Positions 1-9,576 of a stretch of DNA of 64,000 bases are shown here, in pieces. The DNA lies in the NCBI RefSeq assembly GCF_900155605.1, contig NZ_LT707420.1, positions 1,505,539 to 1,569,538 on the forward strand, written 5' to 3'. Positions within the stretch are counted from its first letter, which is position 1. Every line of letters starts with the position of its first letter. The notes under the pieces were generated by a model. That model made no database searches. It saw only the letters and a program-made list of their open reading frames with translations, and was not told the DNA's origin. Made by a program: the position numbers and the translations under genes. This stretch comes from Actinomyces marseillensis. GTDB taxonomy: Bacteria > Actinomycetota > Actinomycetes > Actinomycetales > Actinomycetaceae.

Positions 1-723
1 GAATGCAAGACGTTCCAAACCTGCACCGGTATCGATAGCTTTCTGATCAAGTTCACCGAGCAGCGGGTAATCCTTGCCAGCGCCTTCGCCGCGCATGTAC
101 TGGTCGAAGACCAAGTTCCACAACTCAAGGTAGCGGTCTCCACCCGGATCAACGTTGCCACCCACGGCCTCGGGGCCATAGGAAGGACCACGATCGTAGT
201 GCCATTCGCAGCACGGGCCGGCGGGACCGGGCTGACCGGTATCCCAGAAGTTCTCTTCGCGAGGAAGACGAACAATATGGCGAGGATCCATACCGATCTG
301 CTTCGTCAGGACGTTGAAAGCTTCCTCGTCCTTTTCCCAGATGGTCACCCACATGCGTTCACCATCGAGGCCATACTTGCCTTCAGACTGATCACCCGTG
401 AGCAGATCCCATGCGAAACTGATCGCGCCTTCCTTGAAGTAATCACCGAAGGAGAAGTTACCGTTCATCTGGAAGAAGGTACCGTGGCGAGTGGTTCGTC
501 CAACGTTATCGATGTCATTGGTACGAATGCACTTTTGAACAGATGCTGCCCGGGGCCAGGGTGCGGGTTCAACACCGATGATATAGGGAATAAAAGGAAC
601 CATTCCCGCGATCGTGAAGAGAATCGATGGCTCAGGAGAAACAAGAGACACCGACGGGCGAATCTCATGGCCTTGGGATGCAAAGTAGTCAAGCCAACGT
701 TGACGAATTTCAGAAGTGCGCAT
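1..723 (-). CDS. alaS: Alanyl-tRNA synthetase, N-terminal part (cut by window edge)
   Basis: Cytoplasmic class II synthetase that charges tRNA-Ala with alanine. Only the first 241 codons are present; the frame is open to base 1. The N-terminus shows the family pattern: EIRQRWLDYF at the start, then FTIAGMVPFIPY (residues about 36-47), WPRAASVQKCIRTND (about 56-70) and TRHGTFFQMNGNFSFGDYF (about 78-96), which forms the class II catalytic core, and the last residues read TGAGLERLAF. The ATG at 723 is preceded by only a weak GGGG-type ribosome site. A strong hairpin separates it from rpsD upstream. The editing domain and C-Ala domain lie outside the window, so intactness cannot be judged. Confidence 0.96.
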   Translation of the reverse strand, partial: MRTSEIRQRWLDYFASQGHEIRPSVSLVSPEPSILFTIAGMVPFIPYIIGVEPAPWPRAASVQKCIRTNDIDNVGRTTRHGTFFQMNGNFSFGDYFKEGAISFAWDLLTGDQSEGKYGLDGERMWVTIWEKDEEAFNVLTKQIGMDPRHIVRLPREENFWDTGQPGPAGPCCEWHYDRGPSYGPEAVGGNVDPGGDRYLELWNLVFDQYMRGEGAGKDYPLLGELDQKAIDTGAGLERLAF

Positions 724-785
724 AGTACCCCATAGTAGTGGACAACAATCAGAATCGTGTATTGGTCATTCGCGCGTACCAAATA

Positions 786-822
786 AAGTAAAGCCCCGAG
801 GCAGCGCCTCGGGGCTTTACTT
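786..822 (-). terminator. Intrinsic terminator after rpsD
   Basis: A perfect 17-bp inverted repeat (786-802 with 806-822) around a 3-nt loop starts 9 bases beyond the rpsD stop codon. The GC-rich core is flanked by A/T bases on both sides, so it could stop transcription in either direction. It separates rpsD from alaS. Confidence 0.9.
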
Positions 823-830
823 AAACGCAA

Positions 831-1454
831 TCAGCGCGAGTAGTGTTCGACGACCATCTGCACATCGCAGGTGACGGGAACCTCTGCACGCTTCGGGCGA
901 CGCACGAGCGTTGCCTTCAAGCGAGAGATCTCAACGTCCAGGTAATCGGGGGTTGCAGGAAGCGCATCGCGGTGGATGCCCTCGGCTGCAATCTCGAAGG
1001 GGACGGTGGTCTGAGACTTGGGCTTGACCTGAATGGTCTGTCCGGGCTTCACGCGGAAGGAAGGACGATCGACGATCTTGCCATCAACCATGATGTGACG
1101 GTGAACGACGAACTGACGAGCCTGCTGGATGGTGCGAGCAAATCCTGCGCGCAGAACCAGGGCATCAAGACGCATTTCCAGGAGCTCAACCAGGTTTTCA
1201 CCGGTCAGACCTGCGCTGCGGCGTGCTTCTTCGAAGACGTGACGCATCTGCGCTTCACGGATGCCGTACTGTGCACGAAGACGCTGCTTTTCCTTCAGAC
1301 GAACCGCGTAGTCAGATTCTTGACGGCGACGGCTACGGCCGTGTTCACCGGGGCCGTAAGGACGCTTCTCGAAGTAGCGAACTGCCTTCGGGGTGAGTGC
1401 GAAGCCAAGGGCGCGGGATTCGCGCACCTGCTTGCGTGAACGATTGTGAGCCAT
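831..1454 (-). CDS. rpsD: 30S ribosomal protein S4
   Basis: Primary 16S rRNA-binding protein of the small subunit, 207 residues, the usual length for bacterial S4. The N-terminal domain contains RPYGPGEHGR (about residues 31-40) and EKQRLRAQYGIREAQ, followed by the S4 RNA-binding fold from about residue 95 (LEMRLDALVLRAGFART) to the end. It lacks the N-terminal zinc-binding cysteines found in some S4 proteins. I chose the ATG at 1454 because AGGAAAGG lies 6-8 nt upstream and the protein then begins MAHNRSRKQ, as in related actinobacteria; an upstream start at 1508 would add 18 unconserved residues. It is a free-standing gene between rarA and alaS, not in the rpoA operon. Confidence 0.97.
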   Translation of the reverse strand: MAHNRSRKQVRESRALGFALTPKAVRYFEKRPYGPGEHGRSRRRQESDYAVRLKEKQRLRAQYGIREAQMRHVFEEARRSAGLTGENLVELLEMRLDALVLRAGFARTIQQARQFVVHRHIMVDGKIVDRPSFRVKPGQTIQVKPKSQTTVPFEIAAEGIHRDALPATPDYLDVEISRLKATLVRRPKRAEVPVTCDVQMVVEHYSR

Positions 1455-1574
1455 TAAATGACCTTTCCTGTCTCTGATGTCGCACCCGCGGTGCGGATGC
1501 GGGGTCAACTCCAGGCATAATGCCGTCGGCTAAGACCCCAGGTAGCTGTCGCCACTACGGGCAACCGGATCAGT

Positions 1575-2945
1575 CTAGCGTACTTTTAATAGTTCACGAA
1601 GCACTGCAAGCCGTTTAGTGAGGATAGCCTCATTGCCGTTCGTCGTCGGCTCGTAGTATGAAGTACCAACAAGGTCGTCAGGAAGGTATTGCTGCGCCGC
1701 AACATGGTGAGGGGCATCGTGAGAGTAGATATAGTCAACGCCATGCCCTAATCGTGAAGCTCCGCTGTAGTGAGCATCGCGCAGATGCGGAGGGACCGCC
1801 CCTCCCTTGCCTTGCCGAATATCGGCCAGCGCAGCATCAATTGCGAGATAAGCGCGATTTGATTTCGGCGCAACTGTCACGGCAATTACCGCTTCGCTGA
1901 GAATGATCCGCGCTTCAGGCATACCAATCATTTGAACCGCTTGTGCTGCAGAAACGGCAGTTGTCAGCACCTCGGGAGCAGCCATACCGACATCTTCAGC
2001 GGCACAGATCATGACACGTCTGGCAATGAACCGCGGGTCCTCCCCCGCTTCAAGCATTCGCGCGAGATAGTGCAACGCGGCATTGACGTCTGAACCGCGC
2101 ATGGACTTAATAAAAGCGCTGGCAACATCGTAGTGCTGATCTTGATCCCAACGAACCAAAGCCTGATTTGCAGCATTTGCGACGTCCTCGGCGTCGATCA
2201 TCCAAGGCCCCTGCGCGCTTCCCTCGGATTCTTCGTTCTTTTCCGCCCGCGAGGCCGCGGCCGCCTCGAGGAGGGTCAATGCCTTGCGTGCATCTGCCCC
2301 AGCCAAGCGCAAAAGGCCAGCACGAGCGTCATCAGACAGGTCAAAGAGCGCTTTCAAGCCCGTATCACTGGCAAGAGCACGATCAAGCAAAAGAGAAAGA
2401 TCTTCGCTGGTGAGCGCATACAAAGTCAGTAAAAGCGAGCGCGAAAGCAGAGGCGAAATCACCGAGAAGGAAGGATTCTCGGTTGTCGCAGCAACCAAAG
2501 TGACCCAGCGATTCTCGACCGCCGGAAGAAGGGCATCTTGCTGCGATTTGGAAAAGCGATGGACTTCGTCAACGAAGAGGATGGTCTCTTCTCCCGTTGA
2601 AGTCAGTCCTCGGCGCGCTTGCGAAATCACGTCACGAAGGTCTTTCACTCCGGAGGTGACTGCGGAAACCTCACAGAATCTACGTCCTGATGCACGTGCA
2701 ATAAGGTAGGCAAGAGTAGTCTTTCCCGTTCCAGGAGGCCCCCAAAGAATCACGGAACTCAAGCCTGCGGGAGAGTCACTGCTCGGGGTGAGGAGTCTGC
2801 GCAGAGGGGATCCAGGTTTGAGCAGATGCTGCTGACCAACGATCTCGTCAACACTTTGGGGACGCATCCGAACTGCCAGTGGAGCGTGCTCATCAACCAC
2901 AGGAGTCCCGAATTCTTCGATTCCCTGTGAATCAAAGAGGTCCAT
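1575..2945 (-). CDS. rarA: Replication-associated recombination ATPase RarA (MgsA)
   Basis: AAA+ ATPase of the RarA/MgsA/WRNIP1 family that acts at stalled replication forks and interacts with SSB. The 456 residues match the usual family length. Visible motifs are Walker A GPPGTGKT (residues 69-76), Walker B ILFVDEVHRF (about 122-131) and sensor 1 AATTENPSF, followed by the helical lid and a C-terminal tetramerisation region (KSNRAYLAIDAAL, LRDAHYSGA). The start at 2945 has a GGGTGG-like site and lies 15 nt after the upstream L,D-transpeptidase stop, so the two genes may share a transcript. The rarA-rpsD-alaS order is common in actinobacteria. Confidence 0.95.
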   Translation of the reverse strand: MDLFDSQGIEEFGTPVVDEHAPLAVRMRPQSVDEIVGQQHLLKPGSPLRRLLTPSSDSPAGLSSVILWGPPGTGKTTLAYLIARASGRRFCEVSAVTSGVKDLRDVISQARRGLTSTGEETILFVDEVHRFSKSQQDALLPAVENRWVTLVAATTENPSFSVISPLLSRSLLLTLYALTSEDLSLLLDRALASDTGLKALFDLSDDARAGLLRLAGADARKALTLLEAAAASRAEKNEESEGSAQGPWMIDAEDVANAANQALVRWDQDQHYDVASAFIKSMRGSDVNAALHYLARMLEAGEDPRFIARRVMICAAEDVGMAAPEVLTTAVSAAQAVQMIGMPEARIILSEAVIAVTVAPKSNRAYLAIDAALADIRQGKGGAVPPHLRDAHYSGASRLGHGVDYIYSHDAPHHVAAQQYLPDDLVGTSYYEPTTNGNEAILTKRLAVLRELLKVR

Positions 2946-2960
2946 CTTTGCCCACCCTGT

Positions 2961-4379
2961 TTAGTAGTGACTGATAACAACGGTTCCGTTATCTGCCCAC
3001 TCGTAAATCCAATGGGCACCGTCAACGGGCATGTTGACACAACCGTGGGAGCCTCCGTAGCCCGACCAACCGAAAGAGGAACGCCACGGTGCTCCGTGCA
3101 TCGCATATCCCCCGTAGAAATAAGTCACCCACGGAACGCCTTCGGTTTTGTAGGGAGTGCCGTCAGCGTTCTCTCCCTCCATCGTTTGAGATTGATACTG
3201 GAGATAAACGTGGAACTTGCCCGTAACGGTTGGAGTATTAGGAGCACCGGGAACCATCGGAGTTGGACCGTGAACGATGGTGCGACCTTCATAAGCGGAA
3301 ACAGTGTTCTTCGATAGATCAATGTCGATCCACTTTTCACCAGCAGCAGCTTGGTACACATCGTCACCGTAGCCGTCAGGAATATCCTGGCGATCATATT
3401 CGGGCTCGACCTTGTCATAGTCAAAGTCGCCCGAGTAGGATTTTCCGTTCTTCAGCGCATCTTCGATTCCGGAAATTACCGATTCAGTGTTATTTGCTCG
3501 GTAACCGACGGTACCCGCCTTGAGTACGCCCACGACATCCCCACGGCTATTGACGCCCTGGATTCCCTTTTCGGATTCAACGTTCGTTGATTTCGCAAGC
3601 TCATTCACCCAAGCTGAAAGAGCTTGTGAATCCAGCACCGCCGCTTTGTCTCCTTCGACACTGACCTTGACCCACTTCATCTTGTCCTGTTGCGAAGCAG
3701 TGAAGTCATCGATGCCATCCGTGATCGTCACGCTGGGAGATATCAAAGCCATCGCCTGTGACTTTGCTTCCTCAGCCCTTTCAGTCGTCACTTGAGGTTT
3801 GCGAACCTCAACTGGAATCGAACGTCCTTGTGCCCCAAGATCGGTGGCAACTTCTTGCTGAACTTTCGTCAGTTCGGAGCTCTCGATGGTAATTCCCTCT
3901 TGCGCGGGAACGACTTCGAAGGTAGTACCGTCATCGCTGACCTTGAGATGAGCGTCGCTCATTGGCGTTCCCACCTGTGAGGTCAAAGCAGTACCGAAAG
4001 CATTGAGCTTTGATTGATCAAAGTTCACGACAGGAGTAATCGAACGCGATCGAAAGATTCCTCGAAAACGCGAAAACAGATTTCGGTTCTCAGAAAACGC
4101 AGCATCTACCGTTGCGGGAATATCGACTGCGATTCCCAAGTCTGACAGAGAAGCTTCACGCGTCTGCTCTGCAACAGTCAAGGTCACTTTTGCAGAATCA
4201 ACCTTCTGACGCAGTTGATCTTCAACCTGCTGTTTAGACAAAGAAGAGATCGATTGCCCCGCTATGGACGTACGCGGAAGTGCGTGTGCTGAGTAGAACC
4301 ACCCAGACACGCCAAGAGCGATAAGGGCAACAACCGCGAATCCTAAGAGGACCGACAGTTTGAGGGATAGCTTTTTCAT
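2961..4379 (-). CDS. L,D-transpeptidase with PG-binding repeats (YkuD family)
   Basis: Extracytoplasmic enzyme that makes 3-3 cross-links, or attaches proteins, in peptidoglycan. Of its 472 residues, positions 1-30 form a basic then hydrophobic membrane anchor or signal segment. A long region of PG_binding_4-like repeats follows (about 35-310), then the YkuD catalytic domain from about residue 345 to the end. The catalytic signature is complete: HGAPWR beginning at His428, then SHGCVNM with His445 and Cys447. The domain order resembles actinobacterial and Firmicute Ldt proteins with two PG-binding_4 domains. GAGGGGG lies just before the ATG at 4379. It may act with the FemAB/ATP-grasp pair at 46-48 kb, but this is inferred only from shared function. 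Confidence 0.92.
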   Translation of the reverse strand: MKKLSLKLSVLLGFAVVALIALGVSGWFYSAHALPRTSIAGQSISSLSKQQVEDQLRQKVDSAKVTLTVAEQTREASLSDLGIAVDIPATVDAAFSENRNLFSRFRGIFRSRSITPVVNFDQSKLNAFGTALTSQVGTPMSDAHLKVSDDGTTFEVVPAQEGITIESSELTKVQQEVATDLGAQGRSIPVEVRKPQVTTERAEEAKSQAMALISPSVTITDGIDDFTASQQDKMKWVKVSVEGDKAAVLDSQALSAWVNELAKSTNVESEKGIQGVNSRGDVVGVLKAGTVGYRANNTESVISGIEDALKNGKSYSGDFDYDKVEPEYDRQDIPDGYGDDVYQAAAGEKWIDIDLSKNTVSAYEGRTIVHGPTPMVPGAPNTPTVTGKFHVYLQYQSQTMEGENADGTPYKTEGVPWVTYFYGGYAMHGAPWRSSFGWSGYGGSHGCVNMPVDGAHWIYEWADNGTVVISHY

Positions 4380-4445
4380 AACCCCCTCATGCTATCTGTT
4401 TTCACTGTCGATTCCGGCAATAATGCGCTCAGAAGAGATGTGCTT

Positions 4446-5063
4446 TTACTCCCACAAACTCAAGTCTCCGGCTCCGCGCCGAGCGATACGCGCGCTGCCA
4501 TCGGTGTAATCAATAACCGATGTCGCCTCGTCACCGCCGACCGGTGCCACAACGACTAGGTCAACTTGAGAGCCAATCTTGTCATCAACATCAAAGCCAT
4601 CGCTCATGACCTCGCTGTGCCCCGGAAGAATCAGCGATGAGGCAACCAAGGGCTGACCGAGGGCAGACAGAATTGCTTGAACAACGCGGTGGTCTGGAAT
4701 ACGCACACCGATAGTGTGCTTCTTCTTGTTAAGCGTCATTCGGGGAACTTCCTTAGTTCCAGGGAGAATGAAGGTATAAGGCCCCGGAGTCGAGGCCTTC
4801 ATCGCACGAAACTGCGAGTTGTCCATAATGACCAAGTCACCAAGGCGCGCAAAAGTATCACAAAGAAGTGAGTAATTGTGCTTCTCGTCAAGGCGACGAA
4901 TGACGCGGATACGATCAATTCCAGATTTATTTCCCAGTACACACGCGAGCGCGTAACCCGAATCTGTCGGTATAGCAACTAGCCCACCGGAGTTGAGCAC
5001 ATCGACGACGCGATCAACAAGGCGAGTCTGCGGATTCTCGGGATGAATTTCAACAAAAGACAT
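4446..5063 (-). CDS. YciO/YrdC/Sua5-family protein (threonylcarbamoyl-AMP synthase-like)
   Basis: The 205-residue protein has the YrdC fold: GGLVAIPTDSGYALAC (about 26-41), RRLDEKHNYSLLC and STPGPYTFILPGT, followed by KHTIGVRIPDH. The KHTIGVRIPDH and LVASSLILPG wording fits the YciO branch better than TsaC proper. TsaC/Sua5 enzymes make threonylcarbamoyl-AMP for the t6A37 modification of tRNA; YciO proteins have weak or uncertain activity of this kind. The start at 5063 has AAGGA 5 nt upstream. It lies 13 nt downstream of the glycosidase gene. Whether the genome has a second, canonical Sua5 cannot be seen here. Confidence 0.85.
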   Translation of the reverse strand: MSFVEIHPENPQTRLVDRVVDVLNSGGLVAIPTDSGYALACVLGNKSGIDRIRVIRRLDEKHNYSLLCDTFARLGDLVIMDNSQFRAMKASTPGPYTFILPGTKEVPRMTLNKKKHTIGVRIPDHRVVQAILSALGQPLVASSLILPGHSEVMSDGFDVDDKIGSQVDLVVVAPVGGDEATSVIDYTDGSARIARRGAGDLSLWE

Positions 5064-5076
5064 GATGTTCCTTCAT

Positions 5077-7455
5077 TCACTCGAGGTCTGACGCAATGGC
5101 AATCTGAGTCAAAGCATCGCGCAGATCGTGCGGAATATCCTCATGATTAAGAGCTGCAAGGAAACTGCCAAGCCCTTGGTTCCAGCATGAGTCCAAGCGG
5201 GTCAAAAGTTCAACCTCACAGCGGGCGTGTGTCAAAATCCGATGGATTTCGCGCGTACGCTTGTCTTTTTCGCTCATAGCCTCACGGGTCACCAGGAATT
5301 GAGCGCCCTGCGTCGGAAGGAAAGTCCCCAACTCTATGAGTTCGGCGCGGACGTTCGGGCCAAGAAGACGAAGCGACAGTTCTCGCTGTTGGGGAAGAGA
5401 ACCCAAATCTCCCACAGCTGCCTCGACTCGCAAGATTCCCTCATCATCATTCCAGTGAATCTTTGTTCGAACGAGGCTCTCATCACTGTCACGGTCCTCG
5501 AGCAATTCATAATCGCCATCGGCACCTGTTACAACCAAGATCTCAAGAGCATCAGGATTCTCAACGCCGACATATGCTTGGCGTCCCAAGGCTCCAAGAA
5601 CGCCGTCCGATTCAGGCTTCGCTGCGCGACCGCACAGGGGAATAACACTTCCCGCCCGAGCAAAAAGCGGAGTGCGCCCCAGATCGGACCAACACGCGAT
5701 CTTTCGATCTCCCGCATAGGCGAGATTCGCCATCAAATCAACCCAGGTTCCCTCTGGTAACCAAGCGTTGCTTACGCTCTTACCGGTGGCCTCGTAAGAG
5801 GGGGACGTCGCCGGGGCGACAATCATCTGGCTACCGAAACGGAAGCAATTGGGAACTTCCCATGACTGCTCATGGCCATCATGTTCCCAATACATCGGGC
5901 GGATCAGCGGGAGCAGTTCTTCACGTCCGTTAAGCTGCTCGGAATGCAAGTACCCGACCAAGCGGTGTCGCAAGCGCAGGTATTCCTCTTGGATATCGCA
6001 GTGCGGCTCATCGAAGACCCAGGGTTCTTTGCGAGTGAAGGGATTATTCGATGAGTGAAGCCTCATGATCGGGCTAAAGACGCCGCTCTCCACCCAACGC
6101 GTCTCCAATTCGGGATCACGACGCCCAAGCATATGGCCGCCAATATCGTGGCTCCACCAGCCGTATCCAATATTCGAAGCGGTCGCAGTAAACTCCGGCT
6201 GGAAGTTCAAGGAGTCCCACGTAATGTAGGTATCGCCGGAGAAGCCCAGCGGGTAGCGCTGAGAACCCGGACCGCAGTAGCGCGAAAGGGTGAGTCCTCG
6301 TCCACGGCGGTGCGCGCTATCGAGATAGTGGTAGTGGTTCAGTACCCACAACGGATCGAGGCCAGGCGTTGAACTGTGTTCTCCCTGCTGCCAATCGACC
6401 CACCAAAAATCAACTCCCTGATCCTCAAGAGGATGCAAGATCTCTTCAAAATAGGCGAGCATAAACTCTGGGTCTGCAGGATCAAAAAGCACCGTCTGAC
6501 CAGACTCGGGATCAATTCCCATGCGAGTCGCAAGACGCTTGTATCCTTCTTCGAAATAGCGGATTCCATCCGCTGGATGCAGGTTGAGCGAAGTGTGAAG
6601 GCCACGCGCATGAAGAGAGGAGAGGAAACGCTCGGGATTTGGGAAGAGCTGCGGATCCCAGGTGTATCCAGTCCACCCAGATCCTGCTCCTTCCGGAGGC
6701 TCAGTGATATGCCAATCCATGTCGATCACCGCGACAGATACAGGGACCGCGCGGGAAGCAAAATCGTCCATGACCCGCAGATATTCTTCCTCGGTGTATC
6801 GGTGATAGCGACTCCACCAATTACCCAAGGCAAAGCGGGGAAGAATCGCTTGAGGCCCGCTCAGGCGATAGAAGGAACGAACCGCCTCAGGGAAGTCTTC
6901 GCCTGCGGCAAAGATATAAATATCTGTATGTTCGGGCCGCGAAGGCAAGAAGTTACCGTCTTCACCTACCGGGCAGGTGTCATCCATAAGTGAGACGATT
7001 CCGCGGCCATCGACCACCCCGCGGTCGAGTTCGCATCTGCCGTCAACCGTGTCAAGAGTGCGGCAAGTCCCTCGCAAGTTCCGGCCTTGAAGCCAGGGAA
7101 ACTCCCGGTCTGTCCCCCATCGCCAGGTTCCCCCCCAGCTGTCTTCTTCGCGTACCTGTGCCCAGAGTCCATTAGAGCTGGGGGCCTCGCCGTCATAGTG
7201 AAAGTGCATATGCGCAGTTTCAATACTGATCGAGCCGCAGGGGTCACGGTCGATTCGCAGTACTTTCGGAGTAACGCACTCTCGCTGAGCCATCATTTGT
7301 GTCGGCCCATCGACAAAGTTTCCCTGCGGATCCCATTCAAGGCGAATCACTGTGTCTGAGAGGACCTGAATTCTCCAGCACGTCCCGCTCACCACCTGTT
7401 GAGAAGGTGGTGCTACTACAGCGGAAGGCAAAAGATGCGGGGGAAGAATAGCCAT
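5077..7455 (-). CDS. GH31 family glycosidase (alpha-glucosidase or alpha-xylosidase type)
   Basis: The 792-residue protein has the GH31 (beta/alpha)8 barrel: VIDMDWH, then FWWVDWQQGEH with the catalytic nucleophile Asp at about residue 355, then FSGDTYITWDSL with the likely acid/base Asp near residue 407, and WWSHDIGGHMLGRRDPEL. An N-terminal beta domain and C-terminal beta domains (residues about 600-720) flank the barrel, and a short helical tail follows. There is no signal peptide, so it is probably cytoplasmic and releases glucose or a related sugar from imported alpha-linked oligosaccharides. No sugar transporter is adjacent. The start has AGGAG 9 nt upstream. The substrate cannot be told from sequence alone. 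Confidence 0.92.
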   Translation of the reverse strand: MAILPPHLLPSAVVAPPSQQVVSGTCWRIQVLSDTVIRLEWDPQGNFVDGPTQMMAQRECVTPKVLRIDRDPCGSISIETAHMHFHYDGEAPSSNGLWAQVREEDSWGGTWRWGTDREFPWLQGRNLRGTCRTLDTVDGRCELDRGVVDGRGIVSLMDDTCPVGEDGNFLPSRPEHTDIYIFAAGEDFPEAVRSFYRLSGPQAILPRFALGNWWSRYHRYTEEEYLRVMDDFASRAVPVSVAVIDMDWHITEPPEGAGSGWTGYTWDPQLFPNPERFLSSLHARGLHTSLNLHPADGIRYFEEGYKRLATRMGIDPESGQTVLFDPADPEFMLAYFEEILHPLEDQGVDFWWVDWQQGEHSSTPGLDPLWVLNHYHYLDSAHRRGRGLTLSRYCGPGSQRYPLGFSGDTYITWDSLNFQPEFTATASNIGYGWWSHDIGGHMLGRRDPELETRWVESGVFSPIMRLHSSNNPFTRKEPWVFDEPHCDIQEEYLRLRHRLVGYLHSEQLNGREELLPLIRPMYWEHDGHEQSWEVPNCFRFGSQMIVAPATSPSYEATGKSVSNAWLPEGTWVDLMANLAYAGDRKIACWSDLGRTPLFARAGSVIPLCGRAAKPESDGVLGALGRQAYVGVENPDALEILVVTGADGDYELLEDRDSDESLVRTKIHWNDDEGILRVEAAVGDLGSLPQQRELSLRLLGPNVRAELIELGTFLPTQGAQFLVTREAMSEKDKRTREIHRILTHARCEVELLTRLDSCWNQGLGSFLAALNHEDIPHDLRDALTQIAIASDLE

Positions 7456-7546
7456 CTCGTATCACTCCTGGGAATCGGCATCGGGTCCTGCTGAAGGACT
7501 AGCCTAATCCCTTCTAAGCCCTTGTGCCTATTCGCATTCATCTAAG

Positions 7547-7582
7547 TTTTGGGGTGGATGATGCGCATCATCCACCCCAAAA
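7547..7582 (-). terminator. Intrinsic terminator after aspS
   Basis: A perfect 36-nt palindrome (7547-7564 with 7565-7582), GC-rich in the arms with a run of T/A at both ends, lies 28 bases beyond the aspS stop and upstream of the GH31 gene. It would fold into an 18-bp hairpin less the few bases needed for the turn. Confidence 0.88.
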
Positions 7583-7610
7583 TCATACAGAGAAAAATCC
7601 CTGAGACGTC

Positions 7611-9419
7611 CTACTTTTCGCTGGACGCCTGAGTATCTTCTTCGCCTCGTTTCTTTGGCTTAGCATCAACGCCAGCTTCCTTGCGCTGTGCAGGAGTAAT
7701 GGGCGCAGGAGCATCGGTCAGCGGATCGTAGCCGCCTCCCGACTTCGGGAAGGCAATCACGTCACGAATCGATTCGGATTTAGTCAGCAGGGACACGATG
7801 CGGTCCCACCCAAAGGCGATGCCGCCGTGCGGCGGAGCACCAAACTTGAAGGCATCGAGGAGGAACCCAAACTGTGTTTGTGCTTCTTCCTCTCCAATTC
7901 CCATGACCTTAAAGACGCGGTTTTGGATATCGCGACGGTGAATACGGATCGAGCCGCCACCAATCTCGTTGCCGTTGCAGACAATGTCGTAAGCGTAAGC
8001 CAGTGCGTTTCCAGGATCCTGGTCAAAGGTGTCGAGCCATTCGGGCTTTGGCGAAGTGAAGGCGTGGTGGACTGCCGTCCACGCACTGTGTCCAAGCGCA
8101 ACATCGCCTTCGGCCTCGGCATCTCCGGTCGGCTTGAACAGAGGCGCGTCAACAACCCAGGTGAAGGCCCACGCATCGGGATCAATGAGGTTGCACCGCT
8201 TACCGATTTCCAAACGAGCGGCGCCAAGCAGCTCGCGCGAGGCGGTAGGCTTACCGGCAGCAAAGAAGATGCAGTCACCGGGCTTGGCGCCAGTTGCCTC
8301 GGCGAGGCCAGCGCGTTCGGCGTCGGTAATGTTCTTTGCAACGGGACCGCCCAGGTTTCCTTCATCGTCGATCGTGACATAGGCCAGGCCCTTTGCGCCG
8401 CGCGCCTTGGCCCATTCCTGCCACTTGTCGAAGGTACGGCGAGGCTGCGAGCCACCACCGGGCATAACAACCGCACCGACGTAGGGGGCCTGGAAAACAC
8501 GGAAAGTCGTGTCTTTGAAGTAGTCGGTCAGTTCGACCAGCTGCAGGCCGAAACGCAGGTCCGGCTTATCCGAACCATATTTCTCCATCGCGTCCTTGAA
8601 GGTCATGCGAGGAATCGGAGTCTGAAGGTCATAGCCGATCAGGGCCCAGACGTTCTTCATGATTTCTTCGGCAACTGCGATGACATCGTCCTGGTCAACG
8701 AAGCTCATTTCGATGTCGAGCTGAGTGAACTCTGGCTGGCGATCAGCACGGAAGTCCTCATCGCGGTAGCAACGCGCGATCTGGAAGTAGCGCTCCATTC
8801 CAGCGACCATCAGCATTTGCTTGAAAAGCTGAGGAGACTGGGGAAGTGCGTACCACGAACCGGGCGCGAGACGTGCAGGAACAATGAAGTCACGTGCACC
8901 TTCAGGGGTGGAACGTGTCAACGTCGGCGTTTCGATTTCGACGAAATCGTGAGCGTAGAGAGTATCGCGGGCCGCACGTGAAACCTTCGAGCGCAAACGT
9001 AGCGCGTATTGTTCCGGTTCGCGGCGGAGGTCAAGGTAGCGGTACTTCAGACGAGTTTCTTCACCAACGTTGCCTGAATCTTCAGCGTTGGAAGAAACCT
9101 GGAAAGGAAGAGGTGCCGAGGTATTGAGAATCTCAATATCGTCGCCCATGACTTCAATAGCACCCGTTGCAAGATTCGGGTTTTCATTGCCTTCGGGGCG
9201 AGCGCAGACCTCTCCGGTCACTTTCAAAACGAACTCGCTGCGCAATTCGTGGGCAACGCGTTCATCGCGAACGACCACCTGCGCAATTCCCGAAGCATCA
9301 CGGAGATCGATGAATGCAACACCGCCGTGGTCACGACGTCGATCGACCCATCCGGTCAGGGTGACGGTTTGGCCGACAAGGTCAAGGCCAAGCGTTCCAA
9401 TATTGTGAGTGCGAAGCAC
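7611..9419 (-). CDS. aspS: Aspartyl-tRNA synthetase
   Basis: Class IIb synthetase that charges tRNA-Asp. With the chosen start the protein has 602 residues, the normal size for the bacterial form with a GAD insertion. It shows the N-terminal OB anticodon-binding domain ([18 protein letters not shown]), motif 1/2 region ([37 protein letters not shown]) and motif 3 ([10 protein letters not shown]). I chose the GTG at 9419 because AAAGGA precedes it by 6 nt and the protein then begins LRTHNIG as in relatives; longer reading back to 9533 adds unconserved residues. A Lys/Glu-rich tail follows motif 3. Whether it also charges tRNA-Asn depends on gatCAB or asnS genes outside the window. Confidence 0.95.
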   Translation of the reverse strand: MLRTHNIGTLGLDLVGQTVTLTGWVDRRRDHGGVAFIDLRDASGIAQVVVRDERVAHELRSEFVLKVTGEVCARPEGNENPNLATGAIEVMGDDIEILNTSAPLPFQVSSNAEDSGNVGEETRLKYRYLDLRREPEQYALRLRSKVSRAARDTLYAHDFVEIETPTLTRSTPEGARDFIVPARLAPGSWYALPQSPQLFKQMLMVAGMERYFQIARCYRDEDFRADRQPEFTQLDIEMSFVDQDDVIAVAEEIMKNVWALIGYDLQTPIPRMTFKDAMEKYGSDKPDLRFGLQLVELTDYFKDTTFRVFQAPYVGAVVMPGGGSQPRRTFDKWQEWAKARGAKGLAYVTIDDEGNLGGPVAKNITDAERAGLAEATGAKPGDCIFFAAGKPTASRELLGAARLEIGKRCNLIDPDAWAFTWVVDAPLFKPTGDAEAEGDVALGHSAWTAVHHAFTSPKPEWLDTFDQDPGNALAYAYDIVCNGNEIGGGSIRIHRRDIQNRVFKVMGIGEEEAQTQFGFLLDAFKFGAPPHGGIAFGWDRIVSLLTKSESIRDVIAFPKSGGGYDPLTDAPAPITPAQRKEAGVDAKPKKRGEEDTQASSEK

Positions 9420-9576
9420 TGTTTTTCCTTTCGTTGGTACCATCCGCGAGACGAGCGGCGGCACGGACATCATACTCCTTTCACGCCGTTGAGCCGGGAA
9501 AATACCTGCGTCCACACGTAGTTGATCAGGCAAGCATTGTAGAAGTGACTCTCGAAAGTGTGTAACGTGTGTTGCT

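Noticed and set aside
7827..8981. Plus-strand open frame of 384 codons opposite aspS
   Set aside because: The minus strand encodes a clear aspartyl-tRNA synthetase here; the antisense frame has no recognisable motif and follows from codon bias.
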